Counted from the stretch's first letter, positions 21,640 through 30,397 are shown. The stretch: 42,208 nt of DNA from JBAZJI01 sp964596325 (GCA_964596325.1 CAZQSQ010000006.1:1-42208); one strand, 5' to 3'. Numbers and translations: made by a program. The notes: generated by a model from the sequence alone, not told the origin.

Positions 21640-21723
21640 TGCCCAGGAGAGGACTCGAACCTCCACGCCATTACTGGCTCTACCACCTCAAGGTAGCGTG
21701 TATGCCAATTTCACCACCTGGGC
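21640..21723 (-). tRNA. tRNA-Leu(GAG)
   Basis: Acceptor GCCCAGG/CCTGGGC, anticodon stem CTACC/GGTAG, loop TTGAGGT (GAG, reads CUC and CUU), class II variable arm, T-loop TTCGAGT, discriminator A, no CCA. It lies 40 bp after rplS, so it may be on the rluA-rplS transcript. Confidence 0.94.
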
Positions 21724-21763
21724 AATGCGCGCCCAAATTCAGGGCGCGGCTAATGAAATTATT

Positions 21764-22150
21764 TTATTCGCTTTTAACAGTCTTGGCAACAGAAGCGGGC
21801 TGTTTAGGATGTTTTTTGAGTCTGGCCCTTTTGCCTTTAGCTTCGCGTAAGTAATAAACCTTGGCCCTTCTGGTTATAAACCTCTCTAAGACAGTGATGC
21901 TTTCAATGGCCGGGGAGTGGATGGGGAAGATTTTTTCAACGCCCACACCATCGATTTCGGCGCGTACAGTAAAAGTACCGCCAATCTCCTTGTTGTGCTT
22001 GATAGCCAAAACCTTGCCTTCAAAAGGTTGGGTTTTATCTTTGCCGCCTTCCTTGAATTTTTGGATAACGCGAACGTTATCGCCGGGCATAATGTCCGGG
22101 GTAGCTTCCTTCTTGTGGGCAGCTATGAATTTGTCTGCTTTGGTCAACAT
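21764..22150 (-). CDS. rplS: 50S ribosomal protein bL19
   Basis: bL19 sits at the 30S-50S interface. The KOW-like barrel is clear: PGDNVRVIQKFKEGGKDKTQPFEGKV, then GTFTVRAEIDGVGVEKIFPIHSP and the basic end RRAKVYYLREAKGKRARLKK. The 128-residue length is normal; the last ~15 residues are a disordered basic tail. Its start is 6 bp after the stop of the RluA-type gene, so the two are one transcript. tRNA-Leu(GAG), tRNA-Val, tRNA-Phe and tRNA-Gly follow on the same strand. Confidence 0.97.
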   Translation of the reverse strand: MLTKADKFIAAHKKEATPDIMPGDNVRVIQKFKEGGKDKTQPFEGKVLAIKHNKEIGGTFTVRAEIDGVGVEKIFPIHSPAIESITVLERFITRRAKVYYLREAKGKRARLKKHPKQPASVAKTVKSE

Positions 22151-22156
22151 ATTATT

Positions 22157-22879
22157 TTATTTCAAATTTTTCAATACAATTTCTAAATCCGGGGGGAGCG
22201 GGCATTCTAGTGTTAGGGTTTGCCCGTCCTTGTTTTTTAGCGAAACTTTGGCGGCGTGGAGGAAGTGTCTGGTTAGTCCCTGGGGCAGGGGCTGGTCTTT
22301 GAACCCATAAACTTTATCTCCAGTCAGTGGATGGCCGATAAATTGGAAGTGGACCCTTATTTGGTGGCGACGGCCTGTCTCGGGCTGCGCCTCCACTAAG
22401 GTATAGTTTGCAAATTCTTTAACCTTCTTCCAGTTTGTAATTGCCGGTCTTATGCCCTTTTTTTGCGCTTGCGGATCAATGGGCAGAAATGCTGCTTGCT
22501 TGGTCCGATCACTGGGGTGCCTGCCGATTACTGCCTCAATAGTTCCTTGGCTTTGGGGCAGCTTTCCGGTTACTAAGGCCAAATAGGTTTTGCTTACGCC
22601 ATGATCCTTAAACCCCTCCTGTAGCCAAGATAATGTTTCGTTATCTTTAGCTATCAGTAGTAGGCCGGATGTTTCTTTATCTAGACGATGGGCAATCCCG
22701 TATCTGGGCGGCTCTCCGATTTGGGCTTGTTCTGGGTAGGCTTCCAAGAGCATTTTAGCCATAGAAGGCTCATTCCTTTGGTATTCATTTTCTCCAAAAC
22801 AAATAATGCCGGCCGGCTTATCTATGGCCAAAATGTGCTGGTCTTCATAGATAATATTTAATCCGGCCATATTTTTCAA
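22157..22879 (-). CDS. RluA-family pseudouridine synthase
   Basis: RluA-type enzymes isomerise uridine to pseudouridine in rRNA or tRNA. The catalytic motif HRLDKETSG has its Asp at residue 67; AIDKPAGIICFG near 18 and the late ETGRRHQIRVHF, then GDKVYG and FLHAAKVSL complete the signature. There is no S4 domain. At 240 residues it is a minimal family member, so whether it acts like RluA, RluC or RluD cannot be told. A second ATG at 22870 is an equally possible start. It is joined to rplS with a 6-bp gap. Confidence 0.9.
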   Translation of the reverse strand: MKNMAGLNIIYEDQHILAIDKPAGIICFGENEYQRNEPSMAKMLLEAYPEQAQIGEPPRYGIAHRLDKETSGLLLIAKDNETLSWLQEGFKDHGVSKTYLALVTGKLPQSQGTIEAVIGRHPSDRTKQAAFLPIDPQAQKKGIRPAITNWKKVKEFANYTLVEAQPETGRRHQIRVHFQFIGHPLTGDKVYGFKDQPLPQGLTRHFLHAAKVSLKNKDGQTLTLECPLPPDLEIVLKNLK

Positions 22880-22973
22880 AGTTTAGCTGACAGGCACAAT
22901 TCTAACATATAAAGCCAATATTTGCAAGGGTTTATTGGGACCCGAAAACGCGGGAAGAAAGTAGAAACAAAAA

Positions 22974-23012
22974 TGCCCCGCAGTAGAGCCTTGGGCTCAC
23001 TACAGGGCATAA
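22974..23012 (-). terminator. Terminator after tRNA-Ile(UAU)
   Basis: Read on the minus strand, TGCCCTGTAGTGAGCC pairs with GGCTCTACTGCGGGGCA (with wobble pairs) and is followed by TTTTTG. On the plus strand the wobbles become A-C mismatches, so it acts in one direction. Confidence 0.75.
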
Positions 23013-23052
23013 TAAAATCAGGTATTCGCTCCGCTCGTTTGATTTTCTAATG

Positions 23053-23125
23053 TGGGCGTAGATGGAGTCGGACCATCGGCCTTCTGTTTATAAGACAGAT
23101 GCTCTAACCGCTGAGCTATACGCCC
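23053..23125 (-). tRNA. tRNA-Ile(UAU), with C55 in the T-loop
   Basis: Acceptor GGGCGTA/TACGCCC, anticodon stem TCTGT/ACAGA, loop CTTATAA (UAU, reads AUA), discriminator A, no CCA. The T-loop is TCCGACT, with C where U55 is normal. Most bacteria read AUA with tRNA-Ile(CAU) modified to lysidine, so this gene is unusual. Confidence 0.92.
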
Positions 23126-23127
23126 AA

Positions 23128-23778
23128 TTAATATATCGATTTTATTACTTCAAGGGCAGATAGAACCCTCCTCGCAATATTAGCATTATTGATAGTGGCA
23201 TTACAAGTACCATGATTGTTATTGCTATGGTGGGTTATGGTTGTAGAGTTTGATTCTTTGATATATGGCTTAAAAAATTGGTTTTCTGGTATTTGGGTTA
23301 TTTTAGACCAATAAATAAGTTCTTTTTTTACATCCATATTGGAATAAAGGTGCACCAATAAGCGGAAATCGCTTGTTCTTACATTAAGACATTTGCGAGC
23401 CCAGTTAATGAAGAATATTATCATTTTCGGATCGCTATTTGATAGTGTAATCCTCCAAGGGGAGGTTTTTCCCCCTTCGCCCCAATAGAGAAATAGCCCG
23501 GCAATATATAATTCTTTATTGCTTATCGGAAGAATTTTTTTCAATTCTTCTTTGCGCAGGGCGGACATAATAGCTTCCCGTTTTTTCCGCATCGTGCTTT
23601 GGTATTTTTTTATTCTTTCAGGATTTTTATCGCGAATAGCTACAATAATATGTTTGGGTAGGGGATAATCTTTGAGCCAGCCGCTGAGCGTGCTTTTTGG
23701 AATATGGAGTTGCTGCGATATCTGGGAATAGCTCATATTTTTTTGCCTCAATTCTATTGCTGCAAGTTTTTTCGTCAT
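23128..23778 (-). CDS. HTH protein with possible LAGLIDADG-like region
   Basis: Residues 1-45 form a helix-turn-helix (LRQKNMSYSQISQQLHIPKSTLSGWLKDYPL), like short transposase or resolvase binding domains. A basic linker follows. From about residue 88, KELYIAGLFLYWGEGGKT resembles the first helix of LAGLIDADG folds (cf. AGLIDADG), with further strands to the C-terminus (IANNATINN-type end, NIARRVLSALEVIKSI). I recall similar proteins in CPR genomes but no firm function; it could be a transcription regulator or a homing-endonuclease derivative. Its stop is 3 bp from the 5' end of tRNA-Ile(UAU). A 14-bp palindrome lies in its leader. Confidence 0.6.
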   Translation of the reverse strand: MTKKLAAIELRQKNMSYSQISQQLHIPKSTLSGWLKDYPLPKHIIVAIRDKNPERIKKYQSTMRKKREAIMSALRKEELKKILPISNKELYIAGLFLYWGEGGKTSPWRITLSNSDPKMIIFFINWARKCLNVRTSDFRLLVHLYSNMDVKKELIYWSKITQIPENQFFKPYIKESNSTTITHHSNNNHGTCNATINNANIARRVLSALEVIKSIY

Positions 23779-23787
23779 AACATTTTC

Positions 23788-23801
23788 AGCTTATTTAAGC
23801 T
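23788..23801. promoter_or_regulatory. Palindrome in the leader of the HTH gene, possible operator
   Basis: AGCTTA-TT-TAAGCT, a 6+2+6 perfect inverted repeat 10 bp before the ATG, just downstream of the promoter. It is placed where an autoregulating HTH protein would bind. Confidence 0.45.
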
Positions 23802-23820
23802 TTATTCGATGGTACAATAT

Positions 23821-23829
23821 ATTATAACA
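23821..23829 (-). promoter_or_regulatory. Extended -10 of the HTH gene
   Basis: TGTTATAAT on the minus strand, the third copy of this exact motif in the window. It abuts the ftsH terminator. No clear -35 is seen. Confidence 0.5.
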
Positions 23830-23862
23830 AAAAAATACCCGCTTTTCTAGCAGGTATTTTTT
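23828..23862. terminator. Terminator after ftsH
   Basis: AAAAAATACC pairs with GGTATTTTTT, with inner GC/GC pairs around TTTTCTA. It lies between the ftsH stop and the promoter of the HTH gene. Confidence 0.82.
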
Positions 23863-23867
23863 AATAA

Positions 23868-25751
23868 TTATTCTTGCTTTTTAGTTCTTGCTTTAAGTGC
23901 CCGGGGACCCTTTTCCGCCTTAATAATCTCTTCAAAATCTTCTTTTTCAATAGTCTCTTTTTCAATGAGGATTTTGGCAGTTTTCATTAAGAGATCGCGG
24001 TTTTCATTAAGCAATCTCTGGGCCTCATTTTGGGCAGATTGGATAAGATTTGCCACCTCCTCATCAATTTTTTCCGCCACTTTTTCGGAATAATTTTTTG
24101 TTTCGTATTCGGGTGATTGCAAATACATCAGCTCTTCTCTCTGGCCAAAAGTAATAGGGCCTAAAGCGCTCATACCATATTCTTTCACCAATGATCTGGC
24201 AATATTAGACGCGACATCCAGGTCATTGCCCGCTCCGGTTGTGATATCGTTAAAGACGATTTTTTCCGCCACATATCCCCCCAACAGGGTGGCGATTTCA
24301 GAAACGAATTCCGTTTTGGTTTTGAAGTGCCTTTCTTCCTTGGGCAGGGTAAGGGTGTATCCTCCGGCCATGCCTCGCGAAATGATGGAGACTTTGCGCA
24401 CATCCTTGCCATTAGGCACAAAAGTATTAACAATGGCGTGTCCGGCCTCATGATAGGCGGAGATTTCTTTTTCTTTAGTGGAAAGCAAATGGCTTTTTCT
24501 TTCCGGCCCAAGCAAGACCTTATCTATCGAATTAAGTAATTCGCTTTGGCCAACCCTGGCTTTATTATGTTTGACAGCCAAGAGGGCTGCTTCGTTTACC
24601 AAATTAGCCAGATCGGCTCCGGAAAATCCCGGTGTTCGCTCAGCAATTTCATCGAGCTTTATCGTGTTGTCGATTTGTTTGTCTTTACAGTGGATGGTTA
24701 ATATTTCCTCCCGATTTTTTACATCGGGCAGGTCAAAAACTACACGCCTGTCAAAGCGGCCGGGGCGTAAGAGGGCGGCATCTAAAGTATCGGGCCGATT
24801 GGTAGCGGCTAAAATAATGCAAGTGCTGTCCCTTTCAAATCCGTCCATTTCTACCAAAATTTGATTCAACGTTTGTTCTCTTTCTTCGTGGCCTCCGCCA
24901 AAGCCGGGGCCGCGCTTGCCGCCGATAGCATCAAGCTCATCGATAAAGATAATGGAAGGTTGGTGCTTCTTGGCCGTGGCAAAAAGATCGCGCACTCGGG
25001 CCGCGCCTACGCCAACAAAAAGTTCGATAAACTCCGAACCAGAGATAGAAAAAAATGGAACATTGGCCTGAGCGGCAATGGCCCGAGCCAACAAAGTTTT
25101 ACCGGTTCCGGTCGGGCCCACGAGCAAAATGCCGCGGGGCACCCGCGCGCCGATTTGCATGAATTTTTGCGGGGTTTTCAGGAAATCCACTACTTCCTTG
25201 AGTTCTTCTTTGGCTTCGGTTAGGCCGCCGACATCTTCAAAGGAGGTTTTATGTTTGGTTTTATCCTTATCGAAAAGTTTGGCACGGGCCTTGGAAAAAT
25301 CAAAAACCTGCCCACCCTGATTTTTGCTTTGCTTAAACATTTGCATTACAAAAAATCCAATTACCAATAACGGCAAAAGGTTATAGAGGAGTAGGGGAAG
25401 GAGCCAGTCCCAAGTGCTTTGCTTTTGTTCCTGAACGGAAAGCTCAACGCGTTTAAGCGCTTCCTCATTAACACCAAAGTTTTTCAGGGTTTGAGTTAAA
25501 GCTGAGCCTTCTTCCTTATATGTTTCTTTGACGGTTTTATCGTCAGAATAAGTTGCTTCAATTTTTTGCCCCGTAACTGTAATTTTTTTGACGTTGCCAT
25601 CGTTTATATCTTTGGAGAGCTGGGATAGCGAAACGCTTTTGTCTTTGGTTTGGCCAAGGCCCGATAGCCCGGCTAAAACCGCAGACGCGACAAAAAATAC
25701 CAGGATTACAATGGCAATGTTTTTCCCAAGGTCTTTGAGAGATTTGTTCAT
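23868..25751 (-). CDS. ftsH: ATP-dependent zinc metalloprotease FtsH
   Basis: A membrane-anchored AAA+ protease that unfolds and degrades membrane and short-lived cytosolic proteins. Two membrane helices (about residues 8-28 and 115-135) flank a small external domain. The AAA module shows Walker A GPTGTGKT (about 212; the usual second Pro is Thr), Walker B IIFIDELDAIG, the pore loop near GVGAARVRDLF, and the second region of homology NRPDTLDAALLRPGRFDR. The zinc site is HEAGH at about 433, with the third ligand in the DLDVAS segment. Length (627 aa) is normal. It lies 43 bp downstream of the S1 gene on the same strand. Confidence 0.97.
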   Translation of the reverse strand: MNKSLKDLGKNIAIVILVFFVASAVLAGLSGLGQTKDKSVSLSQLSKDINDGNVKKITVTGQKIEATYSDDKTVKETYKEEGSALTQTLKNFGVNEEALKRVELSVQEQKQSTWDWLLPLLLYNLLPLLVIGFFVMQMFKQSKNQGGQVFDFSKARAKLFDKDKTKHKTSFEDVGGLTEAKEELKEVVDFLKTPQKFMQIGARVPRGILLVGPTGTGKTLLARAIAAQANVPFFSISGSEFIELFVGVGAARVRDLFATAKKHQPSIIFIDELDAIGGKRGPGFGGGHEEREQTLNQILVEMDGFERDSTCIILAATNRPDTLDAALLRPGRFDRRVVFDLPDVKNREEILTIHCKDKQIDNTIKLDEIAERTPGFSGADLANLVNEAALLAVKHNKARVGQSELLNSIDKVLLGPERKSHLLSTKEKEISAYHEAGHAIVNTFVPNGKDVRKVSIISRGMAGGYTLTLPKEERHFKTKTEFVSEIATLLGGYVAEKIVFNDITTGAGNDLDVASNIARSLVKEYGMSALGPITFGQREELMYLQSPEYETKNYSEKVAEKIDEEVANLIQSAQNEAQRLLNENRDLLMKTAKILIEKETIEKEDFEEIIKAEKGPRALKARTKKQE

Positions 25752-25794
25752 GTGCTATTTAGTTAAATTTCGGGCTTTAAACCCCCAATATGCT

Positions 25795-26682
25795 TTATTG
25801 CGCGGCTGCTTCAGGAGTCTTTTCGGACTCTTTGGCTTTAGGCTTAACGGTTCTGGCCGGGCGCTCTTTTAATGCTTTGAGCGATAAGAAAATTCTGCCA
25901 TCGTCATTAATATTGACGATTTGGGCATCAACTATTTCGCCGGTTTTAGCAATATCGGCCGGGTTGCGGACCATTTTCCAATCAAGTTCAGAAATGTGGA
26001 TTAAGCCCTCATATTCCAAATCAGGGTGGGGGAACTTAATGAAGGCGCCGAAATTGGTTACTTCGGTAATTTCACCCTTGATCACGTCGCCGATTTTGTA
26101 TTTCTTCAATATTTCCGTCACCTCTTGGGTAGTGGCTTTTTCGGAAACAATCAGTTTATTTTCACGCTTGGAGACATCGATGACTTTGACGTCCAAATCT
26201 TTGCCGACAAGTTCTTGTAGCTTTCGTAATATTTTTTCCGAATCCTTATCATCGACTTTCGGGTAATTCTTGGCTGAGAGCTGGCTGACTGGCAAGAAAG
26301 CGGGCACGCCCAAAACGGTCGTCAGTAATCCTCCTTTGTTGGCGCCGGTTATTCTCGCTTTAGTGGTTTCCTTTTTATTCTTTAGCTCATCGAGCTTATC
26401 CCAACTATAGAAATCTTGGGCATCGCGGATAGAGATTTCAATGTAGCCTTCCTTGTTTTCGGGGCTAACAACTTTTCCACGAATCATCGTGCCCTTTTGG
26501 ATGTTTTTGAGCACGTTTTTGGCCGCTATAAATTCGCGGCCATAGATAATGGCAGGCCTTGAGCCCTTGATATCTATATAGACAGCCGATCTGCCCGTGC
26601 CGATTACCGTGCCTTCCACGATATTGCCCGGCTTGGGGATTTTTACGGTGTCCTGAATTATTTCTTGCGTTTCTGGCTTCAT
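25795..26682 (-). CDS. rpsA: Ribosomal protein S1-like, three S1 domains
   Basis: Three S1 RNA-binding barrels follow each other: about residues 18-90 (GNIVEGTVIGTGRSAVYIDI), 105-185 (ARITGANKGGLLTTVLGVPAFLPVSQL) and 200-275 (GDVIKGEITEVTNFGAFIKF, then GLIHISELDW). E. coli S1 has six. Three to four is usual in Gram-positives and CPR. S1 holds mRNA on the 30S subunit. I favour the ATG at 26682 (MKPETQ) over 26697 or 26727, since a TATTAT at 26702-26707 would place the transcript start between them. The C-terminal ~30 residues are a charged, Ala-rich tail. ftsH is next in the operon. Confidence 0.9.
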   Translation of the reverse strand: MKPETQEIIQDTVKIPKPGNIVEGTVIGTGRSAVYIDIKGSRPAIIYGREFIAAKNVLKNIQKGTMIRGKVVSPENKEGYIEISIRDAQDFYSWDKLDELKNKKETTKARITGANKGGLLTTVLGVPAFLPVSQLSAKNYPKVDDKDSEKILRKLQELVGKDLDVKVIDVSKRENKLIVSEKATTQEVTEILKKYKIGDVIKGEITEVTNFGAFIKFPHPDLEYEGLIHISELDWKMVRNPADIAKTGEIVDAQIVNINDDGRIFLSLKALKERPARTVKPKAKESEKTPEAAAQ

Positions 26683-26806
26683 AGTTTGACTAAGCATTAA
26701 AATAATACATTTTGGCGGAAAAATCAAGCCCCCTAGGCATTTTTTGAAGTTTTTGGCGTTGATAATTGAGGCCGGCCATGATAAGATAAAAACGAAAGAA
26801 AAATTT

Positions 26807-27460
26807 ATGCATATTATTTGGAAGGGGCAATCCTGCTTTAATCTTTTAGTGTCGCCAAATAAAGGCGAGCAAATCAGCTTGGTAATTGATCCTTACGATA
26901 CTTCAACGGAAACGAAAATTTCCCGCGTTAAGTCTGATATCATTTTATCCACCCAGATAACGGAAAAAGAAAATTTAGTGACCGGCTCGGACGAATTGGT
27001 CCATGTTATTGATGGGCCGGGAGAGTATGAAATCAAGGAAATTTATATTAAAGGCATTGCGTGCCCGGCTTCACTTTCTAAAAATAAAGAAGGCAATGCC
27101 AACACCCTTTTTACCGTTGAGGCCGAGGGTATGAATATTTGCCACTTAGGTCTTTTAAATCAAAAGGAGCTGACTCCCTCGCAGCTAGAGGAAATGGGGG
27201 ATGTGGATATTCTATTGATTCCCGTGGGCGACGGTGGCTATACCGTTGATGGTAATGACGCGGCTGCGATCGTAACGCAGGTTGAGCCCAAAATTGTCAT
27301 TCCCATGTTTTACCATTTGCCGGATTATAAATTAAAAATTGATGGGCCAGAGAAGTTTTTGAAGGCCATCGGGGAAACACCCGAGAAACAGGATAAACTT
27401 TTAATCAAGCAAAAAGATTTGCCTGATGATAATATAAAAGTAGTCGTCTTAACTCCTTAA
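26807..27460 (+). CDS. MBL-fold protein without the metal-binding HxHxDH motif
   Basis: The order of strands matches small beta-lactamase-fold hydrolases of the UPF0173 kind: IIWKGQSCFNLL, ISLVIDPY, then DGPGEYEIKEIYIKGI, ICHLGLL, and VDILLIPVGDGGYTVDGNDAAAIV followed by PKIVIPMFYHLP. Where that family has the zinc motif HxHxDH (here about residues 47-55) this protein reads ILSTQITEKEN, with none of the ligands. It should therefore not be an ordinary zinc hydrolase. I use the ATG at 26807 because homology starts there. It overlaps the next gene by one base and probably forms an operon with gyrA. Role unknown. Confidence 0.8.
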   Translation: MHIIWKGQSCFNLLVSPNKGEQISLVIDPYDTSTETKISRVKSDIILSTQITEKENLVTGSDELVHVIDGPGEYEIKEIYIKGIACPASLSKNKEGNANTLFTVEAEGMNICHLGLLNQKELTPSQLEEMGDVDILLIPVGDGGYTVDGNDAAAIVTQVEPKIVIPMFYHLPDYKLKIDGPEKFLKAIGETPEKQDKLLIKQKDLPDDNIKVVVLTP

Positions 27461-27882
27461 TGACCGAAGACCTTAAAAAGTTTTGGGAAAAAATTCTCAA
27501 TCGCCCCCAGGAAGAGAGAATTTTGCTGCTTTATGCCTTGTGTATAATAATAGCGGTTATCGGTGGCTTGATTTATGCGTCAATTTTTCAGGCTCGCCTG
27601 AAAAATATGAATATGAAAGAGGGCGCTAGCTTTATTAATTGGGATAACGCTGGATATCAAGAGGCTAGGCCATTATTGGATAAGGCGAAGAATAATGCCG
27701 AAAAAATGGGGCAGGGAGTGCAGAAGATAGATGAAGCGAGAAAAAATATGGAAGCTTTGGATAATGCCACAAGCTCGAGCTCGACTTTAGAGGCCCTTAA
27801 GGAATTACAATCGGAAATCGGAGAACAATTTTTTGAAACTACAACAAACGCGACAAATTCGCAACCGGTGAAAAACAATTAA
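27460..27882 (+). CDS. Small membrane-anchored protein with coiled coil, unknown
   Basis: I do not recognise a family. The protein has a cytoplasmic N-terminus (TEDLKKFWEKILNRPQEER), one membrane helix (about residues 21-43) and an outer part rich in Lys, Glu and Asn with coiled-coil-like heptads (about 65-115). It ends in a Ser/Thr/Asn-rich tail. The ATG overlaps the previous stop (TAATG), and gyrA begins 5 bp after its stop, so it is translated with both. The gene pair upstream of gyrA may be a CPR-specific arrangement; this is not proven here. Confidence 0.7.
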   Translation: MTEDLKKFWEKILNRPQEERILLLYALCIIIAVIGGLIYASIFQARLKNMNMKEGASFINWDNAGYQEARPLLDKAKNNAEKMGQGVQKIDEARKNMEALDNATSSSSTLEALKELQSEIGEQFFETTTNATNSQPVKNN

Positions 27883-27887
27883 AGAGT

Positions 27888-30377
27888 ATGCCAAGAACAC
27901 CAAAAGACAAAGGAAAAAAACAACAGACTATCCAAGCGCAGATTATCAAGGGCGACGTTAAGCCTCGGGAAATTATTGATGAGATGCGCGAGAGTTATTT
28001 GGACTACGCGATGTCGGTTATTGTTTCGCGGGCGCTTCCTGATGTGCGCGACGGTATGAAGCCGGTACAACGGCGCATTTTATATTCCATGTATGAGATT
28101 GGCTTAGATTACAGTGCCAAGACAAAAAAATCCGCGGCTGTTATCGGAGATGTGTTAGCCAAATACCATCCGCATGGCGATATGGCAGTGTATATGGCCA
28201 TGGCGCGCATGGCTCAAGATTTTTCTTACCGCTACCCCTTGATTACCGGTCAGGGTAACTTTGGTTCTATTGATGGCGATCCGCCGGCCGCTTACAGGTA
28301 TACTGAAGCTAAATTATCTAAAATAGCCGAGCAAGCCCTTAACGAGATTAATCGGGGCACGGTAGATTTTATCGATAACTATGACGGCACGAAGCGCGAG
28401 CCAGTAGTTTTGCCCGCCCTTTTGCCGAATTTGTTATTAAATGGTGCCATGGGTATTGCCGTGGGTATGGCTACCAATATTCCGCCGCACAATCTGGGGG
28501 AGGTAGTGAATGCGGCTATACATTTAATCGATCACCCCAAGGCCACCACTGAGGATTTATTCGAATATATCCAAGGCCCGGATTTTCCGACGGGGGGAAT
28601 TATTTATGACAAAAAAGAAATTATTGCCGCTTATTCGCAAGGTAAAGGCCCTATTCGCATTCGCGGCAAGGCTGAGATAACCGAGGACAAACAAGGCAAG
28701 CCGATTATTTTAATTACCGAGATACCTTACGAAACGGAAAAATCTTCTTTGGTGGAGCAATTTGCCGAACTGGTGGAGAATAAAAAAATTATTGGCGTGC
28801 GCGACATCAGAGATGAATCGGGTAAAGAGGGTATCAGGATTGTTATCCATTTGCAAAAAGACATCCCGCCGCAGAAAGTTTTGAACCAGTTTTATAAATA
28901 CTCCGGCCTGCAGAAAAGTTTCCACCTGAATATGTTGGCCCTAGTCAATGGTATTCAGCCCAGGGTTCTATCCTTATCGGAAGTTTTGGTCCATTATTTG
29001 GATCATCGTGAGGTAGTGACACGGCGCCGTATTGCTTTTGATTTGGAAAAATGCAAACAGCGGGCTCATATTTTGGAGGGCTTGGCAAAATGCCTGGCCG
29101 ATATCGATGAAGTAATTGCAATAATTAGGCGCTCTGACGATCGGGCCGACGCTCAGAGGAATTTGATGAAGCGTTTCAAGCTCGATGAGATCCAAGCTAA
29201 TGCCATTTTGGAAACCAAGTTGGCGGCTTTGGCAAAATTGGAGCGCAAGAAAATCGATGAAGAGCTTAAAGCCCTTCATGCCAAAATCAAAGAATTGGGC
29301 GATATTTTGAAAGATCCCAAAAAAGTTAAGCAGGTCATGAAAGACGAGCTAAAAACACTTAAGGAGCAATTTGCCGATGAGCGACGCACCAAAGTCATGG
29401 TACGCAAAATCGACGAGCTGACTGATGAGGATCTTATTCCGCAAGAAGATGTGGTTATTACTATGACGGCCACGGGTTTCGTGAAGCGGATGAATCCCGA
29501 GTCTTATCGTTTGCAGCATCGGGGCGGCAAGGGTAGCGCGGGCGTAAAAATGTCTGGCGATGATGTTATTGAGCATTTTGTGACCGCCAATACGCATGAT
29601 TCGCTTTTATTCTTTACCGATACGGGGCGGGTTTTCCGAATCCCTACTTACGAAGTGCCCGAGGCTAGCAAAGGTTCAAAGGGCCGTGCCATAACTAACT
29701 TTTTGGAAATTTCCTCCAACGAGAAAGTAATGGCGGTTTTAGCCTTGACTAAAGACGATATCAAAGCTGGCAAAGATTTTCTGATGATGGTTACCAAACA
29801 TGGTGTCATCAAAAAATCTCCCTTGGTTGATTTCCAGAATATCCGGCGCTCTGGCTTGATTGCCTTAACGCTTAAAAAAGATGATTCGCTTTGCGCCGTA
29901 AAGCAAACTTCGGGCAGTGATGAGGTGCTGATTGTTACCAAAAACGGCATGTCGGTGCGCTTCCCGGAAAAGCAGGTGCGCCCCATGGGCCGGCAGGCCG
30001 CCGGCATTACGGCCATGCGGTTAAAGGATAAGGATACTATTGCCGGAGTAGGCATTGTGAAGAAGGATGCGAAAAATAATTTTGTTTTGCTTGTTTCGGA
30101 AAATGGCTATGGCAAGAAGACTGATATTAAAGAATACCGGCTGCAGAGCAGGGGAGGTTCGGGTGTGAAGGCTTTTAATTTGACTCCTAAAACCGGCGCA
30201 GTCGCCTCGGCCACTATTTTAAGCGGAGAAGAAGAGGATTTGATTGTTGTTTCTATTAAGGGGCAAGTTATCCGTTTGGCGCTTTCTTCAGTCCCTAAGC
30301 TTTCGCGCACTACTCAAGGGGTAAGGCTAATGAAGTTAGAAGAAGGGGAGAAAGCCGCCACCATCACGACGGTGTAA
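27888..30377 (+). CDS. gyrA: DNA gyrase subunit A
   Basis: GyrA cuts and rejoins DNA to add negative supercoils with GyrB. The N-terminal breakage-reunion domain has LDYAMSVIVSRALPDVRDGMKPVQRRIL, and the catalytic tyrosine is Y138 in AAYRYTEAKL. The C-terminal beta-pinwheel begins at about residue 515. Its GyrA box reads HRGGKGSAG, close to the QRRGGKG consensus that tells gyrase from topoisomerase IV. Further blades are QNIRRSGLIAL, RPMGRQAAGI and QSRGGSGVKAF. At 829 residues the length is full. It closes a three-gene operon. gyrB is not in the window. Confidence 0.96.
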   Translation: MPRTPKDKGKKQQTIQAQIIKGDVKPREIIDEMRESYLDYAMSVIVSRALPDVRDGMKPVQRRILYSMYEIGLDYSAKTKKSAAVIGDVLAKYHPHGDMAVYMAMARMAQDFSYRYPLITGQGNFGSIDGDPPAAYRYTEAKLSKIAEQALNEINRGTVDFIDNYDGTKREPVVLPALLPNLLLNGAMGIAVGMATNIPPHNLGEVVNAAIHLIDHPKATTEDLFEYIQGPDFPTGGIIYDKKEIIAAYSQGKGPIRIRGKAEITEDKQGKPIILITEIPYETEKSSLVEQFAELVENKKIIGVRDIRDESGKEGIRIVIHLQKDIPPQKVLNQFYKYSGLQKSFHLNMLALVNGIQPRVLSLSEVLVHYLDHREVVTRRRIAFDLEKCKQRAHILEGLAKCLADIDEVIAIIRRSDDRADAQRNLMKRFKLDEIQANAILETKLAALAKLERKKIDEELKALHAKIKELGDILKDPKKVKQVMKDELKTLKEQFADERRTKVMVRKIDELTDEDLIPQEDVVITMTATGFVKRMNPESYRLQHRGGKGSAGVKMSGDDVIEHFVTANTHDSLLFFTDTGRVFRIPTYEVPEASKGSKGRAITNFLEISSNEKVMAVLALTKDDIKAGKDFLMMVTKHGVIKKSPLVDFQNIRRSGLIALTLKKDDSLCAVKQTSGSDEVLIVTKNGMSVRFPEKQVRPMGRQAAGITAMRLKDKDTIAGVGIVKKDAKNNFVLLVSENGYGKKTDIKEYRLQSRGGSGVKAFNLTPKTGAVASATILSGEEEDLIVVSIKGQVIRLALSSVPKLSRTTQGVRLMKLEEGEKAATITTV

Positions 30378-30397
30378 GCGAATAAAATAAGCAAATT

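Noticed and set aside
27657..27878. Minus-strand frame opposite the small membrane protein
   Set aside because: It lies wholly antisense to a gene locked into the gyrA operon by tight spacing and shows no domain.
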